From the NCBI GenBank assembly GCA_040285825.1, contig JAUPSS010000001.1:3977681-4041680 (forward strand): 64,000 bases of DNA, read 5' to 3'. Shown one piece after another: positions 43,488 through 53,000 of the stretch; within the stretch, counting starts at the first letter, position 1, and each line of letters begins with the position of its first letter. The stretch is from Eukaryota sp. TZLM1-RC (lineage: Eukaryota; Metamonada: BaSk clade). The translations under genes were made by a program, and so were the position numbers. The notes below the pieces were generated by a model, which searched no databases, was not told the origin of the DNA, and saw only the letters and a program-made list of their open reading frames with translations.

Positions 43488-46400
43488 ATGTCTAACCCCC
43501 ACAGATCATCAATACGTATTGGATCACCTTTGGGTGGTTCCAATGACAACTCCGAGACTGTTAGGACTGATCCTCCTACGTCTCACTCTTCGAGTTCTTC
43601 CTCCCGAACTCCTCAGTCGGGACCAGAACAACCCTTGTCAACTGGGTCTGAGGGAAGCAATGCTTCTTCTCCTCCTGTGTTAACTCCTCCCTCCGGAGAT
43701 TCTGTTACACAACCCAATGTTACGAGTTCTTCCTCCCAAACTCCTCAGTTGGGAATAGAACAACCCTCTGGTGGCGAGAGAAGTGATACTTCCTCTCAAC
43801 CCTCGGGTCAAGGTTCCACTCCATCTACGGATGACGTTCCTGTGGTTCCTATCAGTCTTCCTGTTCCTCCCTCTAATGTGGAAAACTTTGTACCTCTTTC
43901 TCCTCCCCCTGGTTCTGAAGGAGAGGTTGAAGATTCCCTTTTAGGTCCTGAACAGTTCAGTACTTTAGATGAATATCTGAAGTATATCATCAACCAGACT
44001 GATCCTGACTCGGCCAGCAACAAGATATCTGAGCTGTTGAAGCTCAAGAGGGTAGAGCCTCCCTCTTCACCTATTGTTTGCGCTCCTGTTGCTCCTTCCA
44101 CTTCTTCTACGGAAGTTCCTGGGGAAGGACAACAAGTTCCTTCTACTTCTTCTACGGAAGCTCCTGGGGAAGGACAACAAGTTCCTTCTACTTCTTCTAC
44201 GGAAGCTCCTGGGGAAGGACAACAAGCTCCTTCCATTCCTTCTAGGGAAGTTCCTATGGAAAGCAGCCCTCCGCAACAACCAGCTCCTCCTGCAGTCCCT
44301 GCTGGTAACTCTAATCCTACTACTCCTTCTCGAGAAGTTCCTGTAGCAGGTCCTCCTAATACTTCTGCTCCTACTACGGTAGCTCCTACAGAAGTCCATT
44401 CAACTCCATCTGTTCCTCCTTCGGGAGTTCCTACTAGAGGAGTAATTCATATTCCCCCAACCTCTGGCCAGACTCCTCAGCAAGGTCACGTTGTTTCTTC
44501 TGTTCCTGCTGCTTGGCAGGTGCTTAGTGCTGCACAGCCTAACACCTATCAAGCCCCAAGCCAGCCCCAGGAATCAGATTCTCCTTTCATCTCTACCCAG
44601 CAGAGGACTGAAGCACAAACTTTAGTTCTCAATGCTGGTATTGAGTTAATGCAAGGAGATCCTGCATCGATTCCTCCCAACGAACTCATTGCTGCTTTAC
44701 CCCCATTTTGGGGTCCAGAAGTGGTTAATGATCACGGCTTTAGGATACGCAGAAGAATTGGCCCCTACTTCCCAACGGAGGAAGTAGACAATCTTACGGT
44801 TCGTTGTGACCCTCCTCCAATTTATCCTCAACGGGATACTGTTGGAGGGTTCAGAACTCCTCGTGAAGGTGTACAGAGGATTTTCGCTGGTGATGAGCTG
44901 AATCTCTTCCTCAATCGATGTAACCCATGTCCTTTCCCCAGGTTTAGCCCTGGATACAATGCCTCTCTTGATATTTATATCAATAGAGATTTCAGGACTG
45001 GATGGTGGTACACTTACACTACGAACTACCAAAGATTGTACCTGCAAGACCGCAGACCTGACCTTTGTGCGTCATATTTTGGTCCGGAGCATAGAAGGAA
45101 TAGGCCTTTAAGGGATGCCCTGATGAATGTACAGGAGAACATTGGCGTCACCAATTCTAGTTCTCTTCTGTGGGTCAATATCGATGGTAATGTGCAAAGT
45201 TACTATCCGAGTGATCATGACCCAGTAGAATTGAGAACTTCTGAGCCTGACCCAGTTGAGACAGACACAGTTTTCTCATCTTTGAGCATTGAGCCTCAGG
45301 ATGACCAACAACAAGATGAGCCGATGGCAACTACTGACACTGTTGAGACAGTGCAACAACCTGTAGTTGTCCAATCTCAGGATCCATCAACTCCTTCCCA
45401 GGTTCCTCAGGACCCTAGGCTCCTAGGAGCAACTCCTTCTAACACTCCCATAGCTCCCCAGTTTTCCAACACTCTACTGATGGAAGCTATGGCGAGTTCA
45501 CAAGATAGAGATAGAGATAGACAAAGAGGTGGTCGTCCTAGAAAACCCACCCTGGAAGCCAACGATATCTCTGACCCTGTAAGGATCTTGAAATTCATCG
45601 ACAGATTTATTCTGTATGCTAGGACTGAGAGGACCATTGAAGAGAGAGATATCAATGAATCTGATCCTACTCAAGTCAGACTAGCAAGAGAAGTGTCTGA
45701 ATTAAGAAGGCAACTTGAGGAACGTTCTCGTCCTTCTGCCACTCCTCAATCCATAAGCAGAGAAAACCGGAACCTCCCTCTCAATCAGAGATATGGTAAC
45801 CCCCTCCACGAGTGGGACCGATTCAGAGCTGCTGCTCAAGTCGACCCTCGTAGGATTGCCTCCTGCGTTACTCCAGAGTGCTTAGCTGCTCTGAGAGCTC
45901 AAGGCAGATTTTCGTCTATGTCTGATAGTATCTCAGCTATCGACAACATTAATGAGGAGCAAATATGGGAATCAATTTTACACCTCAGCCAGTATAGTAC
46001 TTTAGAAACGGCGAGGAATCAGTTATATAGAGTTCAGATGAATTGGAATATTCAGGACTTTAGGAATCGCTGGGGCGACTTCACTGTGAGGCTAATGAGA
46101 ACAGTTTCACGAAGTACCGCCATTTCTGACGTCAGGGCAAGCGACCGTGCCTTGTATGGTCAACATTTCCTACAGCGCATTCAAAACTGGAAAATTGCAA
46201 CCCATATGATCGATTCTGTTGGTATTCAGGCCATCAGTGACAACCTGAGAACAGTATGGTCCACACCCAATGTTTGGCAACACCATACTTTACAACAATT
46301 TGTCGACATCCTTGCTGCTGAATACATGAGTTGGTGTTCAGCAAGATCCTATGACGAGCAAAGGGCCAATATCAGTGACAGCTATCAACAACATATGGGT

Positions 46401-46934
46401 CACTATGTTAGAGCAAACCCAAAGGACAAGAAAAGAATAGGCAAATTTAAGCCTGCGGGTTCCAGCGTCGCCCCTGCTCAACTCACCAAAAGGAGCAAGT
46501 CGCAAATTAAGAAAGAAAGAGATAAAGCTGGTCTCTGTAGATTCTGTGGTTTTCCAGGCCACTCTATTAACGAATGTCCCGACCCTGATTGCCAGCGATC
46601 CAAGCAATGGCGAGATGCCAACCCAGATGCCGTTCGAGCATATTTGGCTAGGGGTAGTAGTAATAGTAGTAATAGAGGCAGAGGTAGACGTAGAGGAAGA
46701 GGCAAGGGCCCTTCTAGTAGTAATAAACGTTCCCATAAATATTCAATGTTTACTATAGAGCAAGATAGCTCTCCAACCGGTAATACATCAAAGCAACGTT
46801 CAAACAAATGTTCCTTGTTTACTATAGAGCAAGACAGCTCTCCAGCACGTAAAACACCAAACATAAAACAAACCTCAGTCTCCAACCAGTGGATTAAGTG
46901 TTTAACTAATCCTTTGACTACCCGGAATTTTTAA
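43488..46934 (+). CDS. Retrotransposon Gag, very long, Pro/Ser-rich with CCHC knuckle
   Basis: 1,148 residues. The first 400 are Ser/Thr/Pro-rich and include a 16-residue tandem repeat (PSTSSTEAPGEGQQVP-like, about four units, nt 44089-44236). The middle (about 410-600) is globular and unassigned. The capsid-like helical part is at about 760-990. A CCHC zinc knuckle CRFCGFPGHSINEC (C-x2-C-x4-H-x4-C, near 1025) binds RNA during packaging. It is followed by an Arg/Gly-Ser tail and two copies of FTIEQDSSP. It ends at TTRNF in a T5A4 run. Gag of Ty3-group elements is usually 250-500 residues, so this one is unusually long. Confidence 0.85.
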   Translation: MSNPHRSSIRIGSPLGGSNDNSETVRTDPPTSHSSSSSSRTPQSGPEQPLSTGSEGSNASSPPVLTPPSGDSVTQPNVTSSSSQTPQLGIEQPSGGERSDTSSQPSGQGSTPSTDDVPVVPISLPVPPSNVENFVPLSPPPGSEGEVEDSLLGPEQFSTLDEYLKYIINQTDPDSASNKISELLKLKRVEPPSSPIVCAPVAPSTSSTEVPGEGQQVPSTSSTEAPGEGQQVPSTSSTEAPGEGQQAPSIPSREVPMESSPPQQPAPPAVPAGNSNPTTPSREVPVAGPPNTSAPTTVAPTEVHSTPSVPPSGVPTRGVIHIPPTSGQTPQQGHVVSSVPAAWQVLSAAQPNTYQAPSQPQESDSPFISTQQRTEAQTLVLNAGIELMQGDPASIPPNELIAALPPFWGPEVVNDHGFRIRRRIGPYFPTEEVDNLTVRCDPPPIYPQRDTVGGFRTPREGVQRIFAGDELNLFLNRCNPCPFPRFSPGYNASLDIYINRDFRTGWWYTYTTNYQRLYLQDRRPDLCASYFGPEHRRNRPLRDALMNVQENIGVTNSSSLLWVNIDGNVQSYYPSDHDPVELRTSEPDPVETDTVFSSLSIEPQDDQQQDEPMATTDTVETVQQPVVVQSQDPSTPSQVPQDPRLLGATPSNTPIAPQFSNTLLMEAMASSQDRDRDRQRGGRPRKPTLEANDISDPVRILKFIDRFILYARTERTIEERDINESDPTQVRLAREVSELRRQLEERSRPSATPQSISRENRNLPLNQRYGNPLHEWDRFRAAAQVDPRRIASCVTPECLAALRAQGRFSSMSDSISAIDNINEEQIWESILHLSQYSTLETARNQLYRVQMNWNIQDFRNRWGDFTVRLMRTVSRSTAISDVRASDRALYGQHFLQRIQNWKIATHMIDSVGIQAISDNLRTVWSTPNVWQHHTLQQFVDILAAEYMSWCSARSYDEQRANISDSYQQHMGHYVRANPKDKKRIGKFKPAGSSVAPAQLTKRSKSQIKKERDKAGLCRFCGFPGHSINECPDPDCQRSKQWRDANPDAVRAYLARGSSNSSNRGRGRRRGRGKGPSSSNKRSHKYSMFTIEQDSSPTGNTSKQRSNKCSLFTIEQDSSPARKTPNIKQTSVSNQWIKCLTNPLTTRNF
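44089..44236 (+). repeat. Tandem repeat in gag, 48-nt unit
   Basis: Unit encodes STSSTE-(A/V)-PGEGQQ-(V/A)-P. The three central copies are nearly identical and a degenerate fourth follows, which suggests recent slippage or unequal exchange. Confidence 0.85.
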
Positions 46935-47025
46935 AACAGCTACAACGATAGAAACACCAAATAAACCCTGTTTCAATCATGAGTTCGACTCGAACCCAGA
47001 CTCAGCGTCCCACAGCGATATCTTC

Positions 47026-48239
47026 ATGGTTCGCACCTCAGATGTCGCACGCAAAAATTTAAAATTGAAATTTTCAATAAATAACTGCGAAATAGAAGGG
47101 ATCATCGACTCTGGAGCTTCGATATCAGTCATCACTGTTGATTTAGCAGAGAGATGCAACATGGTAAAGACTAACCATTGCATAAACTTTAAGTCAGCAA
47201 ACAACATCATGTCGAAGTCTTTAGGATCAGCAGAAGGCACACTGAGCTTCAGACTCGGTAGTGTAACCCAACTAGTACACGTGAAACATAGCTTGGCCAT
47301 CATTCCTGGCAACAATATGTTACTAATTGGTAGAGACCTGTTGCATCACCTAGGCTTATTGAACGATGAAGGCCTCTTCATCAAGATGGATGAGGAACAT
47401 CGTACATTACTTCTGCCTGAGGCTGAATTCGACCATCGAATCTCCCAAGTCTCAGATGTCGTCAACGTCCCCAGACGTTGGTTGGAGCACATACAGTCTT
47501 CTGGTTGTACTATTAACCTCGACTGTGATAACGACAAGAAGACCTTACTTCTAACCTTGAAAGAGTTCGAAGAAACATTCACCCTTAAGCCGCATGCTGA
47601 TGGGATTGACTGTCCTCCAATGGAGATCAACTTTCATGATGAAAGTATTCGAGTCAGACGACCCCCTCGTAGGTTAAACCCCGAGAAGCAGAAAGTCGCC
47701 GAACAGATCTTCGATGAACTCGTCGAGTCTGGATTTGCTGTACCATCGAACCATGAGTTCAGCTCTCCAGTATGTCTTGTGGTATACCCTGATCATCGTA
47801 AGCCTCGCCTTACTGGTGATTACAGCGGCAAGGACGGAGTCAACGCCAACACTATTCCCGTTGAACCTAATCTCCCCAGAATATCCGATGTGCTAGTCTT
47901 CCTTTCGGAAGCCAATTTCATCGGTACCCTTGACCTCCCAAAGCCTTTTGGCAACTAAAGATTGCAGAAAGGACTGGGAGAAGACTGCCTTAAGCATCCC
48001 TGGCAAAAGTATCATGTTTAAACGTGCTGCTTTTCGGCCTCAAGAACGTTCCTGCAGTCTTCCAGAACGTTATGGCAGACATCTTCTCCGGAGACGGTGT
48101 ATTCATCTATATAGATGACATCATTATAGTAGGTAGAACCTTCAACGAGTTCCTCGGACGTCTAAGACGTGTCCTCGAGAAAGCTCGAACCCGTAGAGTT
48201 AGCCTTGGACTGCCCAAGTGCCATTTTTGTGTCCTCTAG
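47026..48239 (+). pseudogene. Retrotransposon protease and reverse transcriptase, frame-broken
   Basis: The protease has the active-site IIDSGASISV and the flap-side IIPGNNMLLIGRDLL. RT begins RRPPRRLNPEKQKVAEQIF, reaches LTGDYSG, then TLDL. The frame shifts at about 47940, 47970 and 48030, but the pieces AFWQLKIAE, DWEKTALSIP, FGLKNVPAVFQNVM and the catalytic YIDDI all follow in order. A TAG at about 48237 replaces an expected Glu codon. All breaks except the TAG are single-base changes in or next to short homopolymers. Polymerase residues are present, so the ancestor was active. No restored sequence is offered. Confidence 0.85.
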
Positions 48240-48340
48240 ACACCCAATAAAAGATCCTTGGTAGCAGATTCCAACACAAAACCAGGACCATAGATCCTAC
48301 ACGCACAGAGTCTTTACTGAATCTTCCCAGACCTAAGACT

Positions 48341-49969
48341 GTGAAAGACGCCCGTAGCCTTATCGGCTCAGTCAACTTCATTAGGGAATGGCTTCCCCAG
48401 GTAACCAAGCATGTTGCCCCGATCATCAAATTAACACATGGCAAACCACGTCGCTTGCAGTGGAAAGACACTCACAACTACCATTTAGCCGAAATCAAAC
48501 GTCTGATCGCGGAGCATATGCCTCTCAACTTACCTCCGGTGGATAACCAAGTACTAATTAGTTGTGATGCCTCTGATATAGCAGTTGGCGGCGTGATTTG
48601 GGAACAAATAGAACCCACTAAGGACCCTGGTACTTCCTTACTCAATAGGAAATGTAGACCAATCAGCTTCTTCAGCAGATTGTTGACTAACTCCCAGCAG
48701 AACTGGCCCACGGTACAGAAAGAGCTCTATGCTATCCTTCTCATGCTTACCGAAAGTGGCTTCGAGAACTACCTCAAAGGAAGGCGTCTGATCATTTTCA
48801 CAGATCACCAAAACCTAACTTACATGCTTACCGCTCCGAACAAAAACAGAATAGTCAGAAGGTGGCTTCCCATCTTTTCTGAGTTCCTATTCGACATAGT
48901 TCATACAAAAGGGGAAGAGAACCATTGGGCAGACATGCTATCTAGGATAGTACCGCCCCAAGACAATCATACCATCAACCATCTGGTACATTCTAATGAC
49001 CAAGAGTTTCACCCTATCTACTACACAAATAGGATTGACGAAACTGAGTCAGAGAGATGCTTCGTTGAAGATCTCCATACATTTGAGAAGGTGCTCATCC
49101 TTCAAGACAAATGCTCCAATGACCTTCCACTCTTCGAGCCATGGCTCTGCAAGATCAGGTCCGAACAAAAGCGAGCCCTCGCTAACCAGGACACCTCGTT
49201 CAACAACTGTACTTTGGATAGTCGTCTAGATCTTTATCTGACTCCAGAGCACAAGATCGTGATTCCTCAATCACTGGTTAAGGATACGCTTAACCTTCTA
49301 CATGGACTCCCGCAAGGTGGCCACCCCAGTAAGGCAGAAAGTCTCCTCAGACTCAAGAACAGCGACTACTGGTGGCCTAACATGCTTTCAGACATGACCA
49401 AGCACGTCCAAGAATGCCCCTCCTGTCAGAAGACAGCAGCAGTCCCCAAACTGCATGTCCCTACAACTGGTTCCTTGTGGGCTGACAGACCATTCGCAAG
49501 AGTTAACGTCGACGTCATTGGTCCTCTTCCAGAAGATCAAGACGGCCACAGATACATTCTTGTATTTGTGGATAGCTTCACGAGGTTCACTATCATAGTC
49601 CCTCTCAAAGAACTCAACGCCAACCTTACTGCTGACGCTCTCATATGGAAGGTATGCGCGATATTCGGGATTCCGTTCATAGTTCATAGTGACAACGGTC
49701 CTGAGTTCTCTAAAGCTGTCTTCGACGCTCTATGTGAGTTTTTGGGCATAGAGGTCTCAAAGTCCGTCCCTCACTTCTCTCAATCCAACGGTTTAGTCGA
49801 ACGCCGTCACCGTGACATTTTGCAGAATTTGAGGAAGCTGCTCGTAGATTTTAACGCCTACGACGCATGGTCAGAGTACATACCCTATGTACAATTGTTA
49901 ATCAACTCATCCAAGAGTTCGATTACAGGTTACTCTCCATACGAGCTCATGTTTGGTTCAGATTTTTAG
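48341..49969 (+). CDS. Retrotransposon RNase H and integrase
   Basis: 542 residues open. The RT connection is at the start (SLIGSVNFIREWLP). RNase H follows with Asp in SCDASDIAVGG, Glu in QKELYAIL, Asp in FTDHQNLTYML and ADMLSR. Integrase has an H-x8-H/C-x2-C zinc-binding domain (HGLPQGGHPSK, CPSC) and the D,D-x-E core: VDVIGPL, HSDNGPEF, LVERRHRD. It stops at 49967-49969 in GATTTTTAGC; the next frame continues with integrase-like sequence to 50086, so one T is probably extra. Integrase inserts the cDNA into the genome. It is related to, but clearly diverged from, the relic at 23.5-23.9 kb. Confidence 0.88.
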   Translation: MKDARSLIGSVNFIREWLPQVTKHVAPIIKLTHGKPRRLQWKDTHNYHLAEIKRLIAEHMPLNLPPVDNQVLISCDASDIAVGGVIWEQIEPTKDPGTSLLNRKCRPISFFSRLLTNSQQNWPTVQKELYAILLMLTESGFENYLKGRRLIIFTDHQNLTYMLTAPNKNRIVRRWLPIFSEFLFDIVHTKGEENHWADMLSRIVPPQDNHTINHLVHSNDQEFHPIYYTNRIDETESERCFVEDLHTFEKVLILQDKCSNDLPLFEPWLCKIRSEQKRALANQDTSFNNCTLDSRLDLYLTPEHKIVIPQSLVKDTLNLLHGLPQGGHPSKAESLLRLKNSDYWWPNMLSDMTKHVQECPSCQKTAAVPKLHVPTTGSLWADRPFARVNVDVIGPLPEDQDGHRYILVFVDSFTRFTIIVPLKELNANLTADALIWKVCAIFGIPFIVHSDNGPEFSKAVFDALCEFLGIEVSKSVPHFSQSNGLVERRHRDILQNLRKLLVDFNAYDAWSEYIPYVQLLINSSKSSITGYSPYELMFGSDF

Positions 49970-50086
49970 CCCAAGAGCTGACCCCGGCAAAATCATAGAG
50001 ACCCTCGAAAGCTCAACGTCTGAGTCAACCTACATCAACAACATTCAATCCAAATTTGCCAGATTGAAGAAGAAACAGGAGGAAGC

Positions 50087-53000
50087 AGACCTTGACATTA
50101 GCAAATTCTGACAGAATTCCAATGTCACCGAATATGAAGCTCATATTTGAGGTACATTCATTAGCCAATGCTTCTCCTGCCACAGTTTCTAGAGCTGGAA
50201 TGATCTACATGTCGCATATGTCTTTGGGATGGGAGCCTGTGCTACAAGCGTGGATTAAGGAAAAGGAAAGTGAAGATTTTTGCTTCAGATGTGTTGAGTA
50301 ATTTAAATAATTTATTTGATTTTACATATTAATAATTGTTTTGATTTCATTAAGACAAATTGTCTACCTGTTATGTCTTTATTCCAGCAGCATCAGGTTA
50401 CTCAGTGCTTCAAGCTACTAGAAGCTATGGTTCCCCAACCAAATAGTGATTTTTCTCTCAAATCCCCTCAACATTTAGAAAGAATGTTTGTGTTTGCGCT
50501 TATTTGGTCATTGGGGGCATTATTAGAAACAGAAGATCGTCTCAAGTTTGATCAATTCCTTCGTTCTGAATGTAACCTCGCTCTACCAGTCTGTTCTTCC
50601 CCTCATTCTGTCTATGATTTCTGGATCAATGAGGAAACCGGAGAATGGCAACGATGGAGAGATAGGGTTCCTGAATATCAATATCCAGTAGACCATGCTC
50701 CACCTTTCTCCTCTGTTTTAGTCCCTACAATTGATTCTGTCAGATGCTCTACTCTTATTGGTTTTGCTTGCTGAACAAGGACATCCCGTAATGTTGACAG
50801 GGAGAAGCTGGAACTGCTAAATCAGTTACTCTACAAAGCTATATTGCAGATAAAATTCAAGATGAACAGTGGATGAGCAAAAACAGTTTCCTTTTCATTC
50901 TTTACTAACCCTTTGATTTTCCAACGAACTACTGAAGCACTTGTGGAGAAACGACTAGGTTCTACTTTTGGTCCCAAAGCTGGTAGAAAGATGATTTACT
51001 TCTTGGATGATATTAATATGCCTGAAATTAACACATGGGGAGATCAAGAAACTGCTGAAATTGTACGTCAATTAATAGAAGATAAAGGTTTCTATAACCT
51101 AGAAAGACCTGGCGATTGGATTTCCATTGTTGATCTTTTCTTCTTTGCCGCAATGCAGCATCCAGGTGGTGGTAGAAATGACATTCCAGATAGGTTACGT
51201 CGACACTTTGCCATCTTCAACTGCACTCTTCCCTCCCAAGAAGCTGTGGAGCACGTGTATTCATTGATTATTAAGGGGTATTTCACTACCCAAGCTCCCA
51301 GAAGCTTTCCAGAGTCTCTATCAAACGTTCTCAACAACATTGTTCCAATGACGTATTCTCTTTGGGATTCGGTTAAGCAGAAAATGCTTCCCACACCAGC
51401 AAAGTTCCATTACATGTTTAATATGAGAGATTTATCAAGAATTACTCAAGGTATGTTATACGTGACTTCTGAAACTATCACTGGGCCCTCCAATCTGGTG
51501 TCCTTATGGAAACATGAATGTCACCGTGTCTTGGCTGATCGCTTTGTTAATTATGAAGATTTGGCGTGGTTTTGAATCTGCTATTCAATCGGTACTGGAT
51601 GAGTATCTCCCTCAGTACAATGAAGCTGTTCCGAGTACTTTCTTTGTTGATTTCATGCGTGATCCCCCCAGAACCCGACCCAGATGCTGAGGAAGAGGAA
51701 GATCTGGAAGCTCCAAAGGTCTATGAGTCGGTTACGGAGAGAGAGGTGTTGAAAGAACGATTAGATAGATTTTTCAGAGTTGTTTAATGAAATGTCACGA
51801 ACGGAAAAAAACTTGATTTAGTTTTCTTTTACGATGCCATTGCTCATTTATCACGAATTTCTCGTATTATCCGAGCAGAACGAGGTCATGCTTTACTGGT
51901 TGGTGTAGGTGGAAGTGGTAAGCAATCATTAACTAAACTTGCTTCATTTATTGCTGGTTATACCACCGTCTCAATAACTTTAACTAAAAATTACACAACA
52001 AAAGATTTATTAGAAGATTTACAACGGTTCTTCATGATGGCTGGTTTGGAGGGGAAAAGGAGTAACGTTTTTATTTACTGATAAGGACATTAAAGAAGAA
52101 TCCTTCCTTGAGTATATTAACAACATTCTCACTTCTGGTGAAATTCCTGGTCTGTTCGCTAAGGATGAAGTTGATTCAATAATTTCTGATTTAACACCTA
52201 TTTTCAAAGCAGAACGACCTCGAGCACCTTTATCCAATGATGATGTTTGGAATTTCTTTTTGGAACGAGTACGAAAGAACCTTCATGTAGTTCTTTGTTT
52301 TTCGCCTGTTGGGGACAAGTTTAGAACACGTGCCAGGAAGTTTCCAGGTTTGGTATCTGGATGTACCATTGACTATTTCCAACCATGGCCTGAAGAAGCG
52401 TTGGTTGAGGTTGCCAATAAGTTTGTATCTTCATTTGAAATTGACACACCTCAAGAGGTTCAAGATTCCCTGGTTAAGTTTATGGCTTCTCTCCACACTA
52501 ATGTTGGTGATGTCTGTGAACAATACTTTTCTAGGTTTAGAAGAAGAGTTTACATTACCCCAAAGTCTTATCTATCATTCATGCAAGCTTATAAGGAAGT
52601 GTATTTACGTCAACGGCAAGAAATTGGTGTTTTTGGCTGAACGACTTAACTCTGGCTTAATGAAGCTACAACAAGCTTCTGAAGATGTTGCTAATATGAA
52701 GGTTGAACTGGCTGATAAAAAGGTAAAGTTGGCAGTCGCTGTAGATAAAGCAAAGCAAATTCTTGGTGAAATTACCACTCAAACCACAGCTGCCCAAAAA
52801 GATTACTGCAGAAGTACAAGCTGTCAAGGATGATTTATCTACAAAGGCTGCTGGTATAGATGCTGAGAAAAAAAGCTGCAGAAAAGGATCTTGCTGCTGC
52901 TAAACCTGCTTTGGAGGATGCTCAGAACGCTTTAGATCAGATTAATGCTGGGGATATAGCCACATTGAGAAAGTTGTTAAAACCACCAAACCTCATCTGT

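Larger units (their letters stand above)
43488..50086 (+). mobile_element. Ty3/gypsy-type LTR retrotransposon, 3' end missing
   Basis: Order gag, protease, reverse transcriptase, RNase H, integrase defines the Ty3/gypsy group. Gag is intact; RT carries four frame breaks and one stop; RNase H-integrase is one open frame. The element is cut at 50086, about 40 codons after the integrase frame's stop, and continues directly into copy 2 of the dynein gene with no 3' LTR. Homopolymer-type frame breaks start near 47.94 kb, so part of the damage may be sequence error. Confidence 0.9.
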
